Shown here: in pieces, positions 31,483-36,470 of the stretch
How positions within the stretch are numbered: position 1 is the first letter of the stretch
Layout: every line of letters starts with the position of its first letter
NCBI GenBank assembly: GCA_026417035.1
Contig: JAOAEA010000040.1
Span: 1 to 36,470, forward strand
Reading direction: 5' to 3'
From: Burkholderiales bacterium
GTDB taxonomy: Bacteria; Pseudomonadota; Gammaproteobacteria; Burkholderiales; SG8-39
Length of the DNA: 36,470 nucleotides
Notes under the pieces: model-generated
Databases searched by the model: none
The model's input: the letters and a program-made list of their open reading frames with translations, nothing else
What the model was told of the DNA's origin: nothing
Translations under genes and position numbers: made by a program

Positions 31483-32712
31483 TCATACGCGCGCGGGCCG
31501 CGCCAGGCGCGCGAGCGTGAGGGACGCGCCGACGGCGAGCGCGTTGAAGACGATCCCCGCGGCGATCGGCACGGCGTAGCTCCCGGCGAGGTCGAACGCG
31601 TAGCCGGCGAACGCCGGGCCGACGAGGTTGCCGACGCCGGCAGCGGTGTAGACGAACCCGAGGATGCCGGCGATCGAGCGCGCGCCGAAGAGGTCCATCA
31701 CCAGCGCCGGGGCGAGCGCGACCATGACGCCGTAGCAGGTGCCGAAGACGACCGCGAACACGCCGAGCGCGAGCGCCCCGGTCGAGACGAGCCACAGCGC
31801 GAACATCGCCGCCATGCCGCCGTACGCGAACGCAAGGAGTTGCGCGCGACCGAAGCGGTCGCCGATCCCGGCGAACGCGAACCGGCCGACGAGGCTGCCG
31901 ACGCCGATGAGGCCCACGAGCAGCACGCCCGTCGTCGCCGGGTGCCCGGCGTCGCGCGCGTACGGCGCGAGGTGCGCGAACGGGATGAAGAGGCCCGCGC
32001 ACGAGAAGAGCGTGGCCGCATAGAGGAGCCACAGCGGCTTCGTGCGCACCGCCTCGCGCAGCGTGAGCCCCGCGGGCTGCGCGGGCGAGGCGCCGGCGCG
32101 AGGCGCGAGCGGCGGCCCGCCGTCCGGCCCGACGCCGTGGCGCGCGGGCCGGTTGTCGAGCAGCGCCGCCGCGGCCCCGCCGAGGATCGCGGCGCCGATG
32201 GCGAGCGCCTCGAACGCCCGCCGCCAGCCGAACGCCTCGAGGAGCCACGCGGCGAGCAGGGGCCCGACGAGCGTGCCGAGCCCGATGCCGGCCACCGCGA
32301 GGCCCGAGGCGAGCGCGCGGTGGCGCAGGAACCAGGGCTGCACCGCGCCGACGCTCGGCACGTACACGAAGCCGACGCCGAGCCCGACGCCGATCGAGTA
32401 GGTCGCGTACAGCGCGGCGAGCGACGGCGCGCGCGCCGCGGCGGCGAGGCCGATCGCGAGCGCGGCGACGCCGGCGAGGGCGACGCGGCGCGGGCCGAGG
32501 CGGTCGGAGAGCGCCCCGGCGAAGGCGCCGATCAGGAAGTAGAGGAAACCCGAGATCGCGAAGACGAGCGACACGTCGCCGCGGCTCGCGGCGAACTCCG
32601 CCTCGAACGCGGAGAAGAACGCGGCGAACGAGTAAGCGACCGCGAAGACGACCGCCAGCGCCACGTGGGTCGCGGCGACGACGATCCAGCCGTAGTAGGG
32701 ACGGTGCTTCAC
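31483..32712 (-). CDS. MFS transporter, OFA-type
   Basis: This 409-residue MFS protein starts at GTG 32712 (VKHRPYYGWIVVAATHVALAV), the usual oxalate/formate-antiporter beginning, with the tryptophan of the YGW motif conserved. Further landmarks are FSAFEAEFAASRGDVSLVFAISG, the motif A loop GALSDRLGPRRVALAG, and a hydrophilic central loop (about 195-215) between halves. The frame is open for 95 codons upstream, but that part has no transmembrane pattern, so I exclude it. A small organic acid is the likely substrate class by family. It precedes the SpeE-like gene by 19 bases. The upstream region is a 318-base spacer with no recognised promoter. Confidence 0.85.
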   Translation of the reverse strand: MKHRPYYGWIVVAATHVALAVVFAVAYSFAAFFSAFEAEFAASRGDVSLVFAISGFLYFLIGAFAGALSDRLGPRRVALAGVAALAIGLAAAARAPSLAALYATYSIGVGLGVGFVYVPSVGAVQPWFLRHRALASGLAVAGIGLGTLVGPLLAAWLLEAFGWRRAFEALAIGAAILGGAAAALLDNRPARHGVGPDGGPPLAPRAGASPAQPAGLTLREAVRTKPLWLLYAATLFSCAGLFIPFAHLAPYARDAGHPATTGVLLVGLIGVGSLVGRFAFAGIGDRFGRAQLLAFAYGGMAAMFALWLVSTGALALGVFAVVFGTCYGVMVALAPALVMDLFGARSIAGILGFVYTAAGVGNLVGPAFAGYAFDLAGSYAVPIAAGIVFNALAVGASLTLARLARPARV

Positions 32713-33030
32713 CCCGGGGAGTCCCGCAACGCGGAGGACGCAGGGTGCCGCCCGGCGGAGACGATCGGAAGCACCGGTGGCGGACCCTCGCGCCCGGCCG
32801 CCGATGAAGAAGCTTCCCGCTGCGTGCATCGGCACGCGCTCACCGCGCACTCCTGCGGGGCTCCGCCATCGTCGGCATCGATGCCGTCGGCGTCGCGCGG
32901 CGCGGCCTACGTGCACGTTCCCCCCTTGCCCGCGACACAACCGTCGATGAACGGCGCTCTCCTCCGACCACGGGCTCCGGCGCGCCGTCGGCAACACGCC
33001 GCGAGGCCGTCGGGAGCGAGCCGCTCGCCG
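32713..33030. other. 318-base non-coding stretch
   Basis: This is the only gap above 300 bases. Frames here are open on several strands only because of the GC content; none shows a domain, a signal peptide or a ribosome site. I see no hairpin with T-run and no good promoter. It separates the OFA-type MFS (start 32712) from the end of the lysozyme-inhibitor-like gene and should contain the MFS promoter. Confidence 0.5.
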
Positions 33031-33393
33031 TCACCGCGCCCGGCATCCGCGTCGCACGATCTGGCCGGTCACCTCGAGCACCGCGAGGTCGCCCTGCACG
33101 TAGAGCGTCGTCGCGCCGTCGGAGAACTTGGCGTCGTTCGCCGCCGGCACCTGCCGCAGCGTGACCGGCGCGCCGTCCTCGAGCGCGACGCGCGCCGAGG
33201 GCGGGTCGGGCACGAACTGGACGGTCATCGCGCGGCCTTCCGCGCAGGCGAGCGCGAGCGTCGCGCCCCACGGCACCTCGGGGCGCACGACGCGGCTGCC
33301 GGTGTCGATGGCGCAACCCGCAACCAGCGCGACCAGCACGAGCGCGGCCAGACGAGCCGCCGCGCCCGAGCCTCGCTTCGCCGGGGCGCTCAT
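33031..33393 (-). CDS. MliC/PliC-type lysozyme inhibitor lipoprotein
   Basis: This 120-residue lipoprotein has a signal ending VALVAGC (Cys27, next residue Ala, so outer-membrane sorting is expected). The rest matches the MliC pattern: ALACAEGRAMTVQFV, ARVALEDGAPVTLRQVPAANDAKFSDGATTLYVQGDLAVL, and a final GCRAR. The Cys in LACAEG and the Cys in RRGC would form the MliC disulfide. Members inhibit C-type lysozyme in the envelope and protect the murein. The canonical S-A-S-G loop is AANDAKFSDG here, a divergent form, so inhibition should not be assumed. Its ATG overlaps the HCCA-isomerase stop (ATGA), so the two are translationally coupled. Confidence 0.78.
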   Translation of the reverse strand: MSAPAKRGSGAAARLAALVLVALVAGCAIDTGSRVVRPEVPWGATLALACAEGRAMTVQFVPDPPSARVALEDGAPVTLRQVPAANDAKFSDGATTLYVQGDLAVLEVTGQIVRRGCRAR

Positions 33394-33992
33394 CGGCCGA
33401 GCGCCCGGTCGAGGAACTCGAGCCGGTCCTGCCCCCAGAAGATCTCACCGTCGAGCACGTAGCTCGGGGCGCCGAAGACGCCGCGTGCGATCGCCTCCTC
33501 GGTGTACGCGTCGAACTTCGCCCGCGCGGCGGCCGCCGCTTCGGCGCGCATCAACCTCTGCGCGTCCACGCCCTGCTCCAGCGCGATCGCGGCGATCTCG
33601 GCGGTGTCGGCGATGTCGCGCTCCTCGGCCCACACCGCACGCAGGCAACCGCCGGCGAGCCGCATCGCGGCCTCCGCCCCGAACGCGGCGTCGGCGGCGA
33701 TGATCGCAACCGCGGCGGGCGTCGGATCCACCGGGAAGTGCCGCGGCTCGACGTTGAGCGGGATGCCGAGGTGGTCGCGGAAGCGCGCCAGTTCGACCAG
33801 CCGGTAGGCCTGGCGCTGCGGCGCCCGGCTCTTGAGCGGCAGCCCGCCCGAGACCGGGAAGATCCGCCCGTAGTCCACCGGCTTCACGCGCACCGCGGCG
33901 CCGTGTTTCGCCGCGATGTGCGTGAACCGGTCGTGGCCGAGGTAGGTCCAGGGCGACACCGGCGTGAAGTAGTAGTCGAGCGTCTTCGGCAC
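33390..33992 (-). CDS. 2-hydroxychromene-2-carboxylate isomerase family protein (DsbA/kappa-GST fold)
   Basis: This 200-residue thioredoxin-fold protein of the HCCA-isomerase family requires glutathione. GTG 33992 is chosen because the family N-terminus starts there (VPKTLDYYFTPVSPWTYLG) and a strong GGAGGAGAGG sits upstream. Ser13 in PVSPW is the active-site residue that replaces the CxxC of DsbA. VKPVDYGRIFPVSGGLPL, the C-terminal FGAPSYVLDGEIFWGQDRLEFLDRAL and the helical insertion in between are all typical. In naphthalene degradation the enzyme isomerises 2-hydroxychromene-2-carboxylate, but orphan members are common and no aromatic pathway is nearby apart from the intradiol dioxygenase. 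It is divergent from the coiled-coil gene. Confidence 0.85.
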   Translation of the reverse strand: MPKTLDYYFTPVSPWTYLGHDRFTHIAAKHGAAVRVKPVDYGRIFPVSGGLPLKSRAPQRQAYRLVELARFRDHLGIPLNVEPRHFPVDPTPAAVAIIAADAAFGAEAAMRLAGGCLRAVWAEERDIADTAEIAAIALEQGVDAQRLMRAEAAAAARAKFDAYTEEAIARGVFGAPSYVLDGEIFWGQDRLEFLDRALGR

Positions 33993-34075
33993 CCTGCCTC
34001 TCCTCCCTGGCGCTCGACGGGCGGGCGCCGCAGCGCGAAAATGACGGCATGTCAGCCGTTTCGTGGCGAGGCCGG

Positions 34076-34540
34076 ATGATAGCGCGAGCGCTCGGTGGGC
34101 TCCTTGGCGCCGCGTGCGCTGCGGCCGCGCCCGCGCAGGTCGCGACGCAGCCGGGCGTGCAGGGCTCGCAGCTCCTCGACCAGCGGTCGGCCGATTTCGC
34201 GCTGCAGCTCCGCCAGTCGCAGCAGGCAGTCGAGCTGCAACGCCTCCTGCCCGGCGACGAGCGCGCGCGGACCGAGATGGAGGCGCTGCACCGCGACCAG
34301 CGCCGCGCGCTCGACAACCTGCAGGGCCGCCAGCGGCTGGAGCTCGAGCTCCGCGCGCAGCAGCCGCCGTCGCCGGCCACCGCGGGCGCGGATCTCCAGT
34401 ATCAGCGCGAGCGCTCGCGCGCAGAGGCGCAAGCCGAGGCCGACCGGTTCGAAAGGGACCTCGACGCCCAGGCGCGCGCCGCTGCGCGGCAGAAGGCCGA
34501 GCAGGAACGCCCGCGCCTCGGCCCGACCCTCGAGCGCTGA
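34076..34540 (+). CDS. Secreted Gln/Arg-rich coiled-coil protein
   Basis: This 154-residue protein has no function I recognise. A short signal peptide (MIARALGGLLGAACAAAAPAQ) leads into a mature region dominated by heptad-like charged and Gln-rich sequence: LRQSQQAVELQRLLPGDER, HRDQRRALDNLQGRQRLELEL, and a C-terminal ERDLDAQARAAARQKAEQE. This looks like an extended coiled coil in the periplasm. I use ATG 34076, preceded by GGCGAGG; the frame opens earlier with ATG 34049 and would add nine residues without a better signal. It is divergent from the HCCA isomerase and convergent with the response regulator. I see no terminator after it. Confidence 0.6.
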   Translation: MIARALGGLLGAACAAAAPAQVATQPGVQGSQLLDQRSADFALQLRQSQQAVELQRLLPGDERARTEMEALHRDQRRALDNLQGRQRLELELRAQQPPSPATAGADLQYQRERSRAEAQAEADRFERDLDAQARAAARQKAEQERPRLGPTLER

Positions 34541-34575
34541 GGACCGTGTCGGGCCGGCCCGGCACGCCCGGCGCG

Positions 34576-35346
34576 TCAGAACAGGGAGCCGTCCGCGAGA
34601 GCCCGGCGGAACGCCGGCCTGAGCGCGGTGCGCGCGGCCCGGCTCCCCTCGGCGACGGACGCCGGTAACCGCAGCGCGGCGACATCGACGCCGCGGCGTG
34701 CGAGCGCGCAGATCGCCTGCGTGCGGTTGGCGGCGTTGAGCGCGCGCAGGATCGCGCCGGTGTGCGCCTTCACCGTGCTCTCGGCCACGTCGAGCGCGCG
34801 GCAGATCTGCTTCCCCGAGCAGCCCTGCACGAGGAGCGCGAGCACGTCTCTTTGCCGCGGCGTCAGGCCGAGCGCCGCGAGCGGATCCCCGCCCGCGTTC
34901 GGCGCGGGTGCGTCGGCGCACGGCACCGGGCTCGGATCGCGGGGAGCGTCCATCCGCAGCGCCTCGGGAGGGACGTAGGTGCCCCCGAAGAGGACGAGCC
35001 GCAGCGCTTCCACGACGACCCGGCGCGGCGAGCGCTTGGAGATGAACCCGCGCGCGCCGCACTCGAGCGCCGCGCGCGCCGTGGCGGGATCGTCCCGGGC
35101 CGAGAGCACGACGATCGGCGTGTCGGGCGCGGCGGCGCCGACGGCGTCGAGCGCGGCGAGCCCCGCGCCGCGGTCGAGCGCGATCTCGAGGACCACGACC
35201 GACACGTCGGGGTGCGCCGCAAGCTCGGCGCACGCCGTCGCGAGGCTCGCGGCCTCCAGGACCGTCGCGTCGCGGGAGAGCTCGGCCACGACCCGCTTCA
35301 TGGCTTCGCAGATCAGGGGGTGATCGTCGGCGATCAGGATCTTCAT
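34576..35346 (-). CDS. NarL/LuxR-type response regulator with Glu at the phospho-acceptor position
   Basis: This 256-residue regulator has an N-terminal receiver domain (1-118) and a LuxR-type helix-turn-helix (about 168-220: LTPRQRDVLALLVQGCSGKQIC, then RALDVAESTVKAHTGAI). The receiver keeps the acidic pocket Asp7-Asp8, Ser82 (VVLSARDD) and Lys104 (FISKRSP). At the phosphorylation position (VVVLEIALD) it has Glu54 instead of Asp. Glu can mimic phosphorylation in some regulators, so this may be constitutively active or controlled otherwise. No histidine kinase gene is nearby. GGGGAGAGACC precedes the ATG 35346. An AT-rich inverted repeat at 35423-35444 lies 77 bases upstream and could be its own operator. 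Confidence 0.87.
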   Translation of the reverse strand: MKILIADDHPLICEAMKRVVAELSRDATVLEAASLATACAELAAHPDVSVVVLEIALDRGAGLAALDAVGAAAPDTPIVVLSARDDPATARAALECGARGFISKRSPRRVVVEALRLVLFGGTYVPPEALRMDAPRDPSPVPCADAPAPNAGGDPLAALGLTPRQRDVLALLVQGCSGKQICRALDVAESTVKAHTGAILRALNAANRTQAICALARRGVDVAALRLPASVAEGSRAARTALRPAFRRALADGSLF

Positions 35347-35422
35347 TTCGGTCTCTCCCCAAAGCCGCCTCTCACGGGCCGCTGCGATCGCAGGTTAGCG
35401 AGCCGCCGCGGGCGCCCCGCGC

Positions 35423-35444
35423 CACAAATACCCGGCGTTTTGTG
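35423..35444. promoter_or_regulatory. AT-rich inverted repeat upstream of the response regulator
   Basis: CACAAA (35423-35428) and TTTGTG (35439-35444) form a perfect 6-base inverted repeat, 10-base spacer, within one of the few AT-rich patches of the window, between the stop of the secreted protein gene (35473) and the regulator start (35346). It is a candidate operator. The binding protein is unknown. Confidence 0.45.
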
Positions 35445-35472
35445 ACTTATTCACCTCGTCCCCGGGCGGCCG

Positions 35473-35844
35473 TCAGGCGAAGGGGAAGCGCGGGAAGTCG
35501 CCGACGTCGCGCGGCTCCGAAGGCATCGCCTCGAAGCGCGGCGCCGGCGGGGCGGCGCAGGGGGTGAGCGGCGCGTCCAAGTGCCCCGCCTGCCGGGATC
35601 CCGCGTCGGCCGGGGCATCGGCCTCGCCTTGCTCCCGCACCCCGGCCGGGACGTCGCGGCGCTCGGCGCGCGGCGCGGGCGCGGCCCGCCCGGGCGCGGT
35701 GCCTGCGGAGGGGTCGTGCGCGGCGAGGGGTTCGGCGCTCGCCGCGCACGCGAAGACGAGCGCCGCGGCCGCGAGAGTCGCGTGCACACCGGGTTTGGCG
35801 GAGCGGTCCGCGAACCGCGTCGAAGCGTTTCCGTAGTGGTTCAT
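35473..35844 (-). CDS. Small secreted protein of unknown function
   Basis: This 123-residue protein starts at ATG 35844 after a strong AAGGAGGACACC. It has a signal peptide (VHATLAAAALVFACAASA, likely cut after ASA). The mature part is disordered-looking, rich in Ala, Pro, Arg and Glu (GTAPGRAAPAPRAERRDVPAGVRE), with a C-terminal PPAPRFEAMPSEPRDVGDFPRFPFA. I recognise no family. The Pro-rich ending with DFPRFPF could be a peptide that binds or is presented at the cell surface, but that is only a suggestion. It shares the strong ribosome site with the next secreted protein gene upstream. The inverted repeat 35881-35932 lies in its upstream region. Confidence 0.6.
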   Translation of the reverse strand: MNHYGNASTRFADRSAKPGVHATLAAAALVFACAASAEPLAAHDPSAGTAPGRAAPAPRAERRDVPAGVREQGEADAPADAGSRQAGHLDAPLTPCAAPPAPRFEAMPSEPRDVGDFPRFPFA

Positions 35845-35880
35845 GGTGTCCTCCTTCGTTCCCGCGCGATGCGTTTCGGG

Positions 35881-35932
35881 CGGTGATTCGAGCCTAGCCC
35901 CGGCGGCGGATCCAGTCGGGCCACAATCACCG
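35881..35932. promoter_or_regulatory. 8-base inverted repeat upstream of the secreted protein gene
   Basis: CGGTGATT (35881-35888) and AATCACCG (35925-35932) are a perfect inverted repeat with a 36-base spacer, starting 37 bases upstream of the ATG at 35844. The spacing suits a dimeric-site pair or a looped structure. No regulator can be named. Confidence 0.35.
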
Positions 35933-35995
35933 GCGGGGCTGTGCGCTATTGCCGTGCGGGCAGACCTCGCGCGCGTCGCCTCGTCCGGCGCGGCG

Positions 35996-36025
35996 AAAAA
36001 AAAACGGGGCGGCAGCGCCGCCCCG
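35996..36025 (-). terminator. Rho-independent terminator of the small secreted protein gene
   Basis: CGGGGCGGC (36005-36013) and GCCGCCCCG (36017-36025) form a perfect 9-bp stem over a 3-base loop. On the minus strand it is followed by nine T (A-run 35996-36004). It starts 28 bases after the stop at 36054. Confidence 0.93.
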
Positions 36026-36053
36026 TCGGGTCTTGCAGCCGAGCCGCCGCGGA

Positions 36054-36368
36054 TCACGCGCCGACCTGGAGGCCGAAGGCCGGGTCGCCGTAGCCGTAGC
36101 CGTGCGCGATGTTGGGGTTCTCGTCCCCGCTGCCTTCGCTCTGCTCGGCGATTTCCGTGTTGCGCTCCGGCTCGTACGTGCCCGCGACCTGCCACGGGTC
36201 GAAGCCGAGCGCGTCGCCGACGCCGGCGTGGGTCTGCGCGACCTCCTTGCCGTTGGGGTTCTCGACGTTGTACGGGTCGAAGCCGAACGCGTCGTCCGCC
36301 GAGGCGGGCGAAGCGAGGCCGACGAGGAGGCCGGAGGCCGCGAGGACGATCAGAGTGCGCTTGAACAT
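36054..36368 (-). CDS. Small secreted protein with DAxGFDPxxV repeats
   Basis: This 104-residue exported protein has a signal peptide (TLIVLAASGLLVGLASPASA) and a likely cut after ASA at residue 24. The mature 80 residues contain a repeated element: DAFGFDPYNV (26-35) and DALGFDPWQV (52-61), with a weaker DPAFGLQV (95-102). Between them are acidic and Asn/Gly-rich stretches such as ENPNGKEV. I recognise no domain. A strong AAAGGAGACTCACC precedes the ATG and a strong terminator follows, so it is a single, well-expressed-looking transcript. It is the last complete gene before the adapter end. It may be a cell-surface or envelope protein; there is no Cys. Confidence 0.75.
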   Translation of the reverse strand: MFKRTLIVLAASGLLVGLASPASADDAFGFDPYNVENPNGKEVAQTHAGVGDALGFDPWQVAGTYEPERNTEIAEQSEGSGDENPNIAHGYGYGDPAFGLQVGA

Positions 36369-36451
36369 GGTGAGTCTCCTTTGCTTGTTTCCGGGTGGGC
36401 GCCGTTCGAGGATTCCTGCCGCGCTTTTCGCAGAGCCGATCGATGCAATCG

Positions 36452-36470
36452 CTGTCTCTTATACACATCT
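36452..36470. other. Nextera/Tn5 mosaic-end adapter (artefact)
   Basis: The last 19 bases, CTGTCTCTTATACACATCT, are exactly the Tn5 mosaic end used in Nextera libraries. Read on the minus strand they start a frame MCIRDS, a known contaminant signature. This is not genomic sequence, and the contig's true end is at or before 36451. Confidence 0.97.

Noticed and set aside
32840..33448. 202-codon minus-strand frame over the MliC-like and spacer region
   Set aside because: It is an out-of-frame shadow of the MliC-like and HCCA isomerase genes, with no domain or signal peptide.
35473..36468. 331-codon minus-strand frame starting MCIRDS at the contig edge
   Set aside because: It begins inside the Nextera adapter and runs out of frame through the small secreted protein gene; only the part from ATG 35844 is a plausible gene.

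Overview
The window is a metagenome-style contig of very high GC DNA (roughly 70 %, by eye). Its gene content points to a Gram-negative proteobacterium, most likely a betaproteobacterium (Burkholderiales-like). The evidence for this is lipoproteins, Tat and Sec signal peptides, an MliC-type lysozyme inhibitor, a type IV pilin-like protein, GpsA, YciA and a FadE-FadI-FadJ block. The taxonomy is inferred from gene types, not from a marker gene. The left edge cuts through fadE. The right edge ends in a 19-base Nextera/Tn5 mosaic end, so it is a library artefact and not genomic sequence. I see no rRNA, tRNA, CRISPR array, prophage or insertion sequence.

Layout. (1) 1-4665 is a beta-oxidation operon: the FadE C-terminus, a small cysteine-rich lipoprotein, FadI-type thiolase, a FadJ-type bifunctional enzyme and a clear terminator. 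(2) 4819-9731 holds housekeeping and accessory enzymes: GpsA, YciA thioesterase, a HAD phosphatase, an exported alpha/beta hydrolase (minus strand), a PdeM-like phosphoesterase and an SDR. (3) 9745-17452 is a minus-strand block. It carries an amidase with a tiny AtzG/GatC-like partner, a GST, an ACAD10/11-type acyl-CoA dehydrogenase, a quinone-oxidoreductase-like MDR, an APH-type kinase, an exported intradiol dioxygenase and an HtrA-like protein that has lost its whole catalytic triad. The kinase plus dehydrogenase pair corresponds to the two domains of animal ACAD11 and to LvaA/LvaC of Pseudomonas, so 4-hydroxyacyl-CoA catabolism is the best guess. (4) 17523-24691 holds a DUF1992 protein, a pilin-like protein, an Fsr-like MFS, a PIN/RHH toxin-antitoxin pair, a D-threonine/3-hydroxyaspartate aldolase, a 2,4-dienoyl-CoA-reductase-like SDR and another MFS. 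Two genes here have their 3' ends duplicated downstream. (5) 24966-30511, plus strand: a PYROXD2-like FAD oxidoreductase overlapping a GNAT, then an apparent operon of amino-acid permease, two tandem signal-peptide-bearing FAM173-like methyltransferases and gluconokinase. (6) 30672-36368, mostly minus strand: a spermidine-synthase-like protein, an OFA-type MFS, an HCCA isomerase overlapping an MliC-like lipoprotein, a coiled-coil secreted protein (plus strand), a LuxR-type regulator with Glu in place of the phospho-acceptor Asp, and two small secreted proteins.

Fatty-acid metabolism is the main theme: fadE/fadI/fadJ, a dienoyl-CoA reductase, YciA, and the kinase/dehydrogenase pair for hydroxy acids. 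Intergenic spacers are unusually rich in short tandem heptamer arrays and inverted-arm repeats. The signals I consider most worth following are the exported methyltransferase pair in a permease operon, the AtzG-like/amidase pair, the dead HtrA-like protein, the Glu54 regulator and the duplicated gene 3' ends.
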